In this document: positions 25,030-32,826 of the stretch, one piece after another | Layout of the letters: each line of letters begins with the position of its first letter | Position numbering within the stretch: position 1 is the first letter of the stretch | Assembly (NCBI RefSeq): GCF_005765165.1 | Contig: NZ_VCIW01000009.1 | Location: 124,001 to 188,000, forward strand | Reading direction: 5' to 3' | Source: Paenibacillus antri | Lineage (GTDB): Bacteria > Bacillota > Bacilli > Paenibacillales > YIM-B00363 | Length of the DNA: 64,000 nucleotides | Notes under the pieces: model-generated | Told to the model about the DNA's origin: nothing | Database searches by the model: none | The model's input: only the letters and a program-made list of their open reading frames with translations | Position numbers and translations under genes: made by a program

Positions 25030-25240
25030 CTTGATTTACGTTCTTGGGTCCTTGTTCGCGCACGCAGCGCGGGCAAGGTGAAAAGGGAAGCCGGTGCGAG
25101 TCCGGCGCGGTCCCGCCACTGTAACTTGGGGATGCGTTTCGATATGCCACTGTTTCGCGAACGACAAGCGGAATGGGAAGGCGAAGCGCGTCATTCAACC
25201 CATAAGCCAGGAGACCTGCCTAAGAGCGATTGCTGACAAC
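25030..25240 (+). ncRNA. Cobalamin (B12) riboswitch
   Basis: The conserved core is clear: GGTGAAAAGGGAAGCCGGTG followed by CGAGTCCGGCGCGGTCCCGC and CACTGTAA (25077-25126), then a variable peripheral domain and the B12-box region AGCCAGGAGACCTGCC (25205-25220). Known riboswitches of this class bind adenosyl- or related cobalamin and shut down downstream expression. The expression platform appears to be the terminator at 25319. Ends are approximate. Confidence 0.95.
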
Positions 25241-25318
25241 TCCTTCGAGGAAAAGGATGCGGCTCGACGCAGGACGCCAAGCGTACGCTTGGTCGCGCGT
25301 TCCTGAACTCGTTGTGCC

Positions 25319-25361
25319 AGCCTTCCGTTTCTATTCGAGACGGAAGGCTTTTCTTTTTTTT
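25319..25361 (+). terminator. Riboswitch-controlled terminator before btuF
   Basis: Perfect arms AGCCTTCCGT and ACGGAAGGCT around TTCTATTCGAG, followed by a long T-rich run. Expected to form when cobalamin is bound. Confidence 0.85.
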
Positions 25362-25434
25362 GTCATTCGGCAAGCAAGCGGCGGTGCGATTCTCTCTCAT
25401 AGAAAAACAACAGGGTCGAGGAGAGGTTATCGGT

Positions 25435-26412
25435 ATGTGGAAGCGTTGGTTAACAGGGTTGTTGTCGGTCGTATTGGCGGTCGCGCTGGCGGCGTGCGGA
25501 GGCAATGCCGGGGAGACGGCGCCGCCGGCGGCGGAACCGGCTCCGCAAGGCGAGGAGTCTCCTGCGGAGGCGCCGGCGGAATCGTCCGCGGAGGCGGCGT
25601 ATCCGCTGACGGTGACGGACGCGTCGGGAACGGACGTCGTGTTCGAGAAGGCGCCGGAGCGGATCGTCTCCATCGCGCCGAGCGAGACGGAGGTGCTGTT
25701 CGCGGTCGGCGCGGGCGCGAACGTCGTCGGCGTCGACGATTGGAGCGACTTCCCGGCGGACGTCGAAGGGCTGCCGCGCGTCGGCGGGCTCGAAGCGAAC
25801 GTCGAGGCGATTCTCGAGCTGGAGCCGGACGTCGTCTTCGCGGGTTGGTCGATGAGCGCGGCGACGATCGAGGAGCTGCGGAAGCTCGGGCTGACGGTGT
25901 ACGCGTTCGAGACGCAGACGCTGGACGAAGCGATCGCGCATATCCGCGAGGTGGGCAAGATCGTAGACAACGCGGCGGAGGCGGAAGCGGTCGCGGTCAA
26001 GATGGAAGCCGACCGGCAGAAGGTCGTCGACGCGGTCGCGGGGCTGACCGACGCGGAGAAGAAGAAGGTGTACGTCGAATTTTCCCCGGGCTGGACGGTC
26101 GGCAAGGGCGAATTCATGGACGAGCTGTTGACGTTGGCCGGCGGAGTGAACGTCGCCGATCAGCCCGGCTGGTACGAGATCAGCGAGGAGAACATTATCG
26201 AGGCGAATCCGGAAGTGATCTTGTATAGCGCCGGAGTAGAAGGATTGGAAGGCATCATTACGGGACGAGCCGGGTGGAGCAAAATCGACGCGCTCGCGAA
26301 CGGTCAGATGTTTGCGATCGACGACAACCTGATCTCGCGTCCGGGACCGCGCCTCACGGAAGCGCTCCTCGAGGTCGCGAAGGCGCTCTATCCGGAACGG
26401 ATCGGACAATAA
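25435..26412 (+). CDS. btuF: Cobalamin/corrinoid-binding lipoprotein of ABC importer
   Basis: A 325-residue periplasmic-binding-type lipoprotein (cluster A, two lobes joined by a helix). The signal peptide ends LAVALAAC (lipid on Cys21), followed by a Pro/Glu/Ala linker (22-60) and a BtuF-like domain starting YPLTVTDASGTDVVFEKAPE, with RIVSIAPSETEVLFAVGAG. First gene after the B12 riboswitch and followed by matching FecCD permease and ATPase, so corrinoid import is well supported. The ATG at 25435 follows GAGGAGAGG. Confidence 0.93.
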   Translation: MWKRWLTGLLSVVLAVALAACGGNAGETAPPAAEPAPQGEESPAEAPAESSAEAAYPLTVTDASGTDVVFEKAPERIVSIAPSETEVLFAVGAGANVVGVDDWSDFPADVEGLPRVGGLEANVEAILELEPDVVFAGWSMSAATIEELRKLGLTVYAFETQTLDEAIAHIREVGKIVDNAAEAEAVAVKMEADRQKVVDAVAGLTDAEKKKVYVEFSPGWTVGKGEFMDELLTLAGGVNVADQPGWYEISEENIIEANPEVILYSAGVEGLEGIITGRAGWSKIDALANGQMFAIDDNLISRPGPRLTEALLEVAKALYPERIGQ

Positions 26413-26413
26413 T

Positions 26414-27454
26414 ATGAGGCGAAAGCTGATCGGATGGGGAGGAGCGGGAGCGCTGCTCCTCCTTCTGTCTCTCGTCGTCAGCGTATCGCTCGGTTCGGCT
26501 TCCACGCTCGGCGTCGGCACGGTGTGGCGCGTCTTGGTCGGCGCGCTGCCGGGAATCGGCGGGCTCGTGGAACCGACGTGGTCCGTCGCTCACGAGCAGA
26601 TCGTTCTGCAGGTGCGGCTGCCCCGCATCGCGCTCGGCATGCTCGTCGGCGCGGCGCTCGCGACGGCGGGCGCGGGCTTCCAGGGCGTGCTGCGCAATCC
26701 GCTCGCCGATCCGTTCACGCTCGGGGTCGCCTCGGGCGCGTCGGTCGGCGCAGCGTTCCTCATCTTGACGAACGCGCAGTTTCTCTTCGGCTTCGCGACG
26801 ATCCCCGTCGTCGCGTTCTGCACCGGCATGGCGACGCTGTGCGCGGTGTACCTGCTGGCGCGGGTCGACGGCGGCATGCGGCGGGAGACGCTCATCCTCG
26901 CCGGAGTCGTGCTGAGCGCGTTCCTCGGCGCGGTCGTCTCCTTCATGGTGTCGCTGTCCGACGACGTCGTCAACCAGATCGTCTTCTGGCTGATGGGCAG
27001 CCTCACGCTGCGCGGTTGGCCGTATTCCGCGGCCGTCGCGCCGTACGTCGCCGTCGGCGTCGTCGTCTTATGCGCGTACGCCCGGACGCTCAACTTGTTC
27101 GAGCTGGGCGAGCGAAGCGCCGCCCACCTCGGGGTGCGGGTCGAGCGGACGCGTTGGATCGTGCTCGCGGTGTCGACGCTCATGACGGCCGCCGCCGTAT
27201 CGGTCACCGGCGTCATCGGCTTCGTCGGCCTCGTCGTTCCGCATATGATCCGGCTGCTGTTCGGCTCGGATTACCGGTTGATCGTGCCGCTGTCGGCGAT
27301 CGGCGGCGCGGCGTTCGTCGTCTGGGCGGACACGCTCGCCCGGATGGCGCTCGCCCCGACGGAAATCCCGCTCGGCGTCGTGACGGCGTTCCTCGGCGCG
27401 CCGTTCTTCTTGTATTTGTTGACCCGGCACAAAAAGACGATAGGAGGCGGCTAG
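26414..27454 (+). CDS. btuC: Cobalamin ABC transporter permease (FecCD family)
   Basis: A 346-residue FecCD-type permease with about ten helices. Family hallmarks: RLPRIALGMLVGAALATAGA, GFQGVLRNPLADPFTLGVAS and the cytoplasmic coupling region GFVGLVVPHMIRLLFG. It works as a dimer with two BtuD ATPases. The ATG lies one base after the btuF stop with only a weak ribosome binding site, which suggests translational coupling. Confidence 0.93.
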   Translation: MRRKLIGWGGAGALLLLLSLVVSVSLGSASTLGVGTVWRVLVGALPGIGGLVEPTWSVAHEQIVLQVRLPRIALGMLVGAALATAGAGFQGVLRNPLADPFTLGVASGASVGAAFLILTNAQFLFGFATIPVVAFCTGMATLCAVYLLARVDGGMRRETLILAGVVLSAFLGAVVSFMVSLSDDVVNQIVFWLMGSLTLRGWPYSAAVAPYVAVGVVVLCAYARTLNLFELGERSAAHLGVRVERTRWIVLAVSTLMTAAAVSVTGVIGFVGLVVPHMIRLLFGSDYRLIVPLSAIGGAAFVVWADTLARMALAPTEIPLGVVTAFLGAPFFLYLLTRHKKTIGGG

Positions 27455-28270
27455 ATGATTCGAGCGACGAATGTCAGCAAACGCTACGACAGTGCGCCGG
27501 TCTTGTCCGACGTTAGCTTCCAGGTTCGCGAGGGCGAGTTTTTCGGCATTCTCGGCCCGAACGGCAGCGGCAAGACGACGCTGCTGAAGCTGCTGTCCGG
27601 GCTCGAGCGTCCCGACGCCGGAGAGGCGTCGATCGGCGATCGCCCGGCGTTCGAATATAAGCGCAAAGAGCTGGCGCGTCTGCTCGCCGTGCTGCAGCAG
27701 GACGCGCTGCCTCCGGTCGGCTTTTCCGTGCGGGACGTGGTGGAGATGGGGCGGTATCCGTACCAAAACTGGCTAGGGGAAGAGCGCGGCGCCGACGCAT
27801 CGGTCGTCGACTCGGTGCTCGATTGCATGGGACTGACGGCGCTGGCGGAGCGGTCGGTGGACCGGCTCAGCGGCGGCGAACGCCAGCGGGTCGCTTTGGC
27901 GAAAGCGATGGCGCAGCAGCCGAAGGCGCTGCTGCTCGACGAGCCGACGACGTACCTCGATATCGGATATCAGATTCAATTGATGGACCTCATCCGCATG
28001 TGGCAGAAGGATTCGTCGCTGACGGTCGTGGCGGTGCTTCACGACTTGAACCTGGCGGCGATGTACTGCGACCGTCTCCTGCTGATGGATCGGGGCCGCG
28101 CGGTCTGCTGCGGTTCGCCGCGGGAGGTGCTGACGCCCGGGCGCATCCGGGCCGTCTACGGCGCGAACGCCACCGTGCTGGCGCACCCGACGAACGGCGC
28201 GCCGCAGGTGCTGCTCGAATCGGGCGTTCCGGCGGCGACAAGCGCGTCGGCTTCGGGTATAATAAGCTAA
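27455..28270 (+). CDS. btuD: Cobalamin ABC transporter ATP-binding protein
   Basis: A 271-residue ABC ATPase: Walker A GPNGSGKTT (34-42), signature LSGGERQRVALAKAMAQ, Walker B LLLDEPTTYLDI and switch histidine in VLHDLNLAA. It starts at the base after the btuC stop, with GGAGG inside the end of btuC. Energises corrinoid uptake with BtuF and BtuC. Confidence 0.93.
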   Translation: MIRATNVSKRYDSAPVLSDVSFQVREGEFFGILGPNGSGKTTLLKLLSGLERPDAGEASIGDRPAFEYKRKELARLLAVLQQDALPPVGFSVRDVVEMGRYPYQNWLGEERGADASVVDSVLDCMGLTALAERSVDRLSGGERQRVALAKAMAQQPKALLLDEPTTYLDIGYQIQLMDLIRMWQKDSSLTVVAVLHDLNLAAMYCDRLLLMDRGRAVCCGSPREVLTPGRIRAVYGANATVLAHPTNGAPQVLLESGVPAATSASASGIIS

Positions 28271-28322
28271 ATTTGGTAACGGACGAATTTGGTAACGGAA
28301 GAAACAGGGGACGGAGATGCAC

Positions 28323-29405
28323 ATGGACGATAAGTGGCTTACACGCGTCTGCCGTTCGATCGAACCGCTTCGCGAAGAGGCGATGGCGGCCGCGCGGGAG
28401 CGGCTCGATTCGCTCACGAAGCCGCCGGGCAGCTTAGGCGCGCTGGAACGGCTCGCGGAACGGCTCTCCGGCATCGCGGGGGCGATGCCGCCGCCGCTCG
28501 GGAAGAAGGTCGTCGTCGTCATGGCGGGCGATCACGGCGTCTGCGAGGAAGGCGTCAGCGCCTTCCCGCAAGCGGTGACGGAGCAGATGGTGTTGAATTT
28601 CTTGCGCGGGGGCGCCGCGGTCAACGTGTTCGCGAAGCACGCGGGCGCCGACGTCGTCTGCGTCGACATGGGCGTCGCGGCGACGATCGACCATCCCGGC
28701 CTGGTCGCTTCGAAGATCGCGCCGGGCACGGCGAACATGACGAAGGGGCCGGCGATGACGCGCGAGCAGGCGCTGAGCGCCTTATCGGCGGGCGTCGAGC
28801 TCGTCGGTCGGCTCGCGGGCGACGGCGTGCGGCTGATCGCGGTCGGCGAGATGGGCATCGGCAACTCGACGGCGGCCGCCGCGGTGACGAGCGCGCTGTT
28901 AGGCGTCCCGCCGGAAGCGTCCGTCGGCCGCGGCACCGGCGTCGACGACGCGGGGCTCGCCCGCAAGCGGGACGCGGTGGCGCGGGCGTTGGCGGCGAAC
29001 GGCCTCGCGGCCGGCGCCGGCGCTTCGGGCCCGGAAGGCGCGCTCGAGACGCTGGCGAAGGTCGGCGGCTTCGAGCTCGCGGGCATCGCGGGCGTCTGCC
29101 TCGGCGCGGGCGTCTATCGCGTGCCGGTCGTCGTCGACGGCTACATCTCGACGGCGGCCGCCTTGGTCGCGTCCCGGTTGTCGCCGCACGTCGCATCGTA
29201 TTTGATCGCTTCGCATCGCTCCGAGGAGCCGGGCCACGGCGTCGTCCTGGACGCGCTCGGGCTCGAGCCGATGCTGGAGCTCGGCATGCGTCTCGGCGAA
29301 GGGACCGGCGCGGCGCTTTCCTTGCGCATCGTGGAAGCGGCGGTCGATGTGCTCGGCAGCATGGCGACGTTCGCGTCGGCGGGCGTCTCGGGCAAGCTGG
29401 AGTAA
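28323..29405 (+). CDS. cobT: Nicotinate-nucleotide-dimethylbenzimidazole phosphoribosyltransferase
   Basis: CobT makes alpha-ribazole phosphate from nicotinate mononucleotide and a lower-ligand base such as 5,6-dimethylbenzimidazole. The 360 residues match the family, with MAGDHGVCEEGVSAFPQAVT, VGEMGIGNSTAAAA and the C-terminal LGLEPMLELGMRLGEGTGAA that carries the catalytic glutamate region. Of two nearby ATGs I chose 28323, six bases after GGAG; the ATG at 28317 abuts that site. A 17-base direct repeat (ATTTGGTAACGGA) lies just upstream at 28270-28300. Confidence 0.95.
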   Translation: MDDKWLTRVCRSIEPLREEAMAAARERLDSLTKPPGSLGALERLAERLSGIAGAMPPPLGKKVVVVMAGDHGVCEEGVSAFPQAVTEQMVLNFLRGGAAVNVFAKHAGADVVCVDMGVAATIDHPGLVASKIAPGTANMTKGPAMTREQALSALSAGVELVGRLAGDGVRLIAVGEMGIGNSTAAAAVTSALLGVPPEASVGRGTGVDDAGLARKRDAVARALAANGLAAGAGASGPEGALETLAKVGGFELAGIAGVCLGAGVYRVPVVVDGYISTAAALVASRLSPHVASYLIASHRSEEPGHGVVLDALGLEPMLELGMRLGEGTGAALSLRIVEAAVDVLGSMATFASAGVSGKLE

Positions 29406-29425
29406 GGGGTAACGTCGTAGTCTGA

Positions 29426-29452
29426 GTCGAAGTCGAAGTCGAAGTCGAAGTC
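29426..29452 (+). repeat. Hexanucleotide repeat (GTCGAA) in the cobU leader
   Basis: Four perfect GTCGAA units plus a partial fifth, between the cobT stop and the cobU ribosome binding site GGAGGAG. Confidence 0.85.
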
Positions 29453-29467
29453 GGAGGAGTAACGGCT

Positions 29468-30043
29468 ATGGTCGTGGTATTGGTGACCGGGGGCGCCCGC
29501 AGCGGCAAGAGCGCCTTCGCGGAACGGTACGTCGAGCGGTACGCGGAGGAGGGTGTCTACGTCGCCACCGCGCAGTCGTTCGACGAGGAGATGGAGCGGC
29601 GCATCGCGACGCATCGGTCGCGGCGGGATACGGCCGGATTCGTCTGGAAGACGGTCGAGGAGCCGCTGAGGCTGCCGGAATGCTTGGAGGCGCTCGACTT
29701 CGAATATAACGTATACCGGTCCGGGCATACGGTCGTCCTCGTGGATTGTCTGACGCTATGGCTGTCCAATCTGCTCCTGCAATGGGAGGCGGAGCCGGAC
29801 GCGGAAGCGCGCTGTCTGGCGCGCGTGGACGAGCTGGTCGCCGTCCTGCGCCGATTCCAAGGCACCGTCGTGCTCGTCACGAACGAGGTCGGCTTCGGCA
29901 TCGTGCCGGCGACGCCGCTCGGCCGCCTGTACCGTGACGCCGCCGGACGGATGAACCAGAAGGTCGCCGCGGCGGCCGACCAAGTGTTCCTCGTCGCCTC
30001 CGGCATCCCGATCGAGCTGAAGAGCCGGGAGTATCGGTTATGA
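29468..30043 (+). CDS. cobU: Adenosylcobinamide kinase / adenosylcobinamide-phosphate guanylyltransferase
   Basis: A 191-residue bifunctional enzyme that phosphorylates adenosylcobinamide and then transfers GMP to it. Seen: P-loop TGGARSGKSAFAER at the N-terminus, the HRSRR motif (RRIATHRSRRD) with the histidine expected to be guanylylated, the DCLTLWLSNLL strand and NEVGFGIVP. The ATG follows GGAGGAG. Its stop overlaps the cbiB start. Confidence 0.95.
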   Translation: MVVVLVTGGARSGKSAFAERYVERYAEEGVYVATAQSFDEEMERRIATHRSRRDTAGFVWKTVEEPLRLPECLEALDFEYNVYRSGHTVVLVDCLTLWLSNLLLQWEAEPDAEARCLARVDELVAVLRRFQGTVVLVTNEVGFGIVPATPLGRLYRDAAGRMNQKVAAAADQVFLVASGIPIELKSREYRL

Positions 30044-31029
30044 CGGGGCTCGCGCTGTTTACGTGGGAGGAGACGCTGTGGATGGTCGCCGCGGCGCTCG
30101 CCGTCGACCTCGCCGTCGGCGACCCGTCGCGGCTGCCGCATCCCGTCGTCGCGATCGGCCGCTGGATCCGATGGATGGAAGCGAGAACGTACGTCGAAGC
30201 GCCGAGGGAGCGGTCGTTCCTGTTCGGCGTTTTGCTATGTGTAACGACGGCGGCCGGCAGCGCCGCGGCGGCATGGCTGATCGTACGGTGTTGTTTGTGG
30301 ATCCACCCTTGGCTCGGCTACGCCGCGAACGTCTGGCTCGTCTCGACGACGATCGCGTGGCGCGGGCTCGCGGACGCCGGGCTGCGCGTGTACCGGCCGC
30401 TCGTCGCGGGCCGGCTGGACGAAGCCCGAATGTACACGGGATATATTGTCGGTCGGGACACGGCGGCGCTGGACGAGCCGGAGCTGACGCGAGCGACGGT
30501 GGAGACGGTAGCGGAAAATACGGTCGACGCCGTGCTGTCGCCCGTCGTCTTCGCACTGCTCGGCGGCGCCGCGGGGGCGATGCTTTATCGGGCGGCGAAC
30601 ACGCTCGATTCGATGGTCGGGTACCGGAACGCGCGGTACTTGTGGTACGGCAAAGCGTCGGCGCGGCTCGACGACGTCTTGAATTGGATTCCGGCGCGGC
30701 TGTCGGCATTGTTGTTGGCGGGCGCCGCCAGGCTGCGCGGGCTGCCGGGCGGCGCTGCGTTGCGGACCGTCCGGCGGTACGCGCGGCTGCATCCGAGTCC
30801 GAACAGCGGTTATCCGGAGTCGGCCGTCGCCGGCGCGCTCGGCGTTCGGCTCGGCGGCGTGAACATGTACAGCGGCGTCGAAAGCTTCCGGGCGTACATG
30901 GGCGAGCCGCGGGAGCCGCTTCGCAAGGAACATATCGTACGCACCGTCGGACTGCTCCATGCGTTCGGCGGATTGCTGTTAGGAGGCTTGTTATGCGCGG
31001 CGGTTCTGGTCACTTGGGGGATTGGGTAA
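30040..31029 (+). CDS. cbiB: Adenosylcobinamide-phosphate synthase (membrane)
   Basis: CbiB joins aminopropanol (phosphate) to adenosylcobyric acid. A 329-residue polytopic membrane protein with family segments LAVDLAVGDPSRLPHPVVAI, YTGYIVGRDTAALDE, TVETVAENTVDAVLSPV and HPSPNSGYPESAVAGALGV. It starts with ATGA overlap to cobU and overlaps cobS by 37 bases. Works with CobD, which supplies aminopropanol phosphate. Confidence 0.94.
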   Translation: MTGLALFTWEETLWMVAAALAVDLAVGDPSRLPHPVVAIGRWIRWMEARTYVEAPRERSFLFGVLLCVTTAAGSAAAAWLIVRCCLWIHPWLGYAANVWLVSTTIAWRGLADAGLRVYRPLVAGRLDEARMYTGYIVGRDTAALDEPELTRATVETVAENTVDAVLSPVVFALLGGAAGAMLYRAANTLDSMVGYRNARYLWYGKASARLDDVLNWIPARLSALLLAGAARLRGLPGGAALRTVRRYARLHPSPNSGYPESAVAGALGVRLGGVNMYSGVESFRAYMGEPREPLRKEHIVRTVGLLHAFGGLLLGGLLCAAVLVTWGIG

Positions 31030-31820
31030 GCGCGGCGGCGGCGGCCGTGCAGCTGATGACGCGGGTGCCGCTGCCGTTCGCTTCCGCGTGGAACGAGCGG
31101 GTCGCTCGGCGCAGCATCGCGTTTTACCCGTTGGCGGGGCTCGTCGTCGGCATCATCGCGGCGTTCCTGTATTGGGGAGGCTCGTTGCTGCTGCCGCCGG
31201 CGGCAGCAAGCGCGATCGTCGTCGCGGCGTGGGTGTGGTCGACGGGGGGGCTGCATCTGGACGGCTGGATGGATACCGCCGACGCGCTCGGCAGCAACCG
31301 CTCGCGAGAGCGGATGCTGGAAATCATGAAGGATCCCCGCGTCGGCGCGATGGGTGTGGCGGCTGGCGCGCTGCTGCTGCTCGGCAAGTACGCGTTCGTC
31401 CTGTCGCTCTTGGAATATACGGCCGCCGGCAGCCTGAATCTCGCGGCGGCGGTCGCCTGCGTGCCGATCGTCGCGCGCGCGTTCGCGCCGTGGGCGGTCG
31501 CCCTGTGGCCGTACGCCGGCGGCAGCGGCGGCATGGGCGCCGCGATGCGCTCGGCCGGACCGCGGCACGCCTTGGCGTCGGCGGCGGTCGGCGCGGCATG
31601 CCTCGCGGCGGCGCTCGCGCTGTTCGGCTCGGGCGACCCGCTGTTCCTGCTGCCGGTCGCTCTGGCCGGGGCGGCGCTCGCCGCCTTGGCCGGCGCCGTC
31701 GGCGCCGCTTGGCTGAACCGCCGCTTCGGGGGGCTCACCGGCGACACGTACGGCGCCTTGATCGAGGGCATCGAGCTGGCGCTGCTGCTCGCTCTCGTCG
31801 TGGCGGGGGCCTCCGGATAG
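30993..31820 (+). CDS. cobS: Adenosylcobinamide-GDP ribazoletransferase (cobalamin synthase)
   Basis: A 275-residue membrane enzyme that joins adenosylcobinamide-GDP with alpha-ribazole (phosphate) to form the final cobalamin. Hallmark motif GGLHLDGWMDTADALGSNRS lies about 85 residues in; the rest is hydrophobic helices. I chose the ATG at 30993 because AGGAGG lies eight bases upstream and the protein then starts just before VQLMTRVPLPF; the longer upstream frame overlaps cbiB and is unsupported. The 120-bp repeat array starts directly after its stop. Confidence 0.92.
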   Translation: MRGGSGHLGDWVSAAAAAVQLMTRVPLPFASAWNERVARRSIAFYPLAGLVVGIIAAFLYWGGSLLLPPAAASAIVVAAWVWSTGGLHLDGWMDTADALGSNRSRERMLEIMKDPRVGAMGVAAGALLLLGKYAFVLSLLEYTAAGSLNLAAAVACVPIVARAFAPWAVALWPYAGGSGGMGAAMRSAGPRHALASAAVGAACLAAALALFGSGDPLFLLPVALAGAALAALAGAVGAAWLNRRFGGLTGDTYGALIEGIELALLLALVVAGASG

Positions 31821-32770
31821 CGGCCGAGGGTGGTGTCATGCGCCGCGCTCCTTCTCCCCGAGTTCCTCTCGCTCAGCCGAGCAGCTGAGCGAAGGGAAGA
31901 CGAGGAGAAGGAGCCGCGGAAGAGATGCCTCCCGGCCCGGCTGAGGGTCTGGCGGTACATGCGCCGCGCTCCATCTCCCCGAGTTCCCTTCGCTCAGCCG
32001 AGCAGCTGAACGAAGGGAAGACGAGGAGAAGGAGCCGCGGAAGAGAGGCCTGCGGCCCGACTGAGGGTATGGCGGTACATGCGCCACGCTCCTTCTCCCC
32101 GAGTTCCTCTCGCTCAGCCGAGCAGCTGAACGAAGGGAAGACGAGGAGAAGGAGCCGCGGAAGAGAGGCCTGCGGCCCGACTGAGGGTATGGCGGTACAT
32201 GCGCCGCGCTCCTTCTCCCCGAGTTCCTCTCGCTCAGCCGAGCAGCTGAACGAAGGGAAGACGAGGAGAAGGAGCCGCGGAAGAGAGGCCTGCGGCCCGA
32301 CTGAGGGTATGGCGGTACATGCGCCGCGCTCCTTCTCCCCGAGTTCCCTTCGCTCAGCCGAGCAGCTGAACGAAGGGAAGACGAGGAGAAGGAACCGCGG
32401 AAGAGATGCCTGCGCCCCGACTGAGGGTATGGCGGCACATGCGCCGCGCTCCTTCTCCCCGAGTTCCTCTCGCTCAGCCGGGCAGCTGAGCGAAGGGAAG
32501 ACGAGGAGAAGGAGCCGCGGAAGAGAGGCCTGCGGCCCGACTGAGGGTATGGCGGTACATGCGCCGCACTCCTTCTCCCCGAGTTCCTCTCGCTCAGCTG
32601 GGCAGCTGAACGAAGGGAAGACGAGGAGAAGGAGCCGCGGAAGAGAGGCCTGCGGCCCGTCTGAGGGTATGGCGGTACATGCGCCGCACTCCTGCTCCCC
32701 GAGTTCCCTTCGCTCAGCCGAGCAGCTGAACGAAGGGAAGACGAGGAGAAGGAGCCGCGGAAGAGAGAAC
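31820..32770. repeat. Eight-copy 120-bp tandem repeat array of long hairpins within the cobalamin operon
   Basis: Eight direct repeats fill the space between cobS and cobD. The landmark AGTTCC occurs at 31861, 31982, 32102, 32222, 32342, 32462, 32582 and 32702: one 121-bp and then 120-bp steps. Each unit holds a near-perfect inverted repeat: left arm CCGCGCTCCTTCTCC...CGCTCAGC, right arm GCTGAGCG...GGAGAAGGAGCCGCGG, about 35 bp per arm with a six-base loop CGAGCA. A roughly 40-base linker (AGAGAGGCCTGCGGCCCGAC...) separates the hairpins. No T-run follows, so they are not ordinary terminators. Copies differ by a few bases; copies 2, 5 and 8 have CCCTT where the others have CTCT in the left arm. 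Confidence 0.95.
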
Positions 32771-32826
32771 CACATGAGGTAGGGTAGTCCCTTCTCCGAG
32801 GGGCTCGAACGGGAGGAGTAAGCGCT

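Noticed and set aside
28621-29508. 295-codon minus-strand frame opposite cobT
   Set aside because: Almost entirely Arg/Pro/Ser, a reverse-frame artefact; cobT is clear on the plus strand.
31820-32770. CRISPR array
   Set aside because: The 120-bp units are continuous direct repeats with no unique spacers, and there are no cas genes.
31838-32770. Array hairpins as stacked intrinsic terminators
   Set aside because: None has a following T-run, and cobD, cbiP and the adenosyltransferase gene lie downstream without an evident new promoter.
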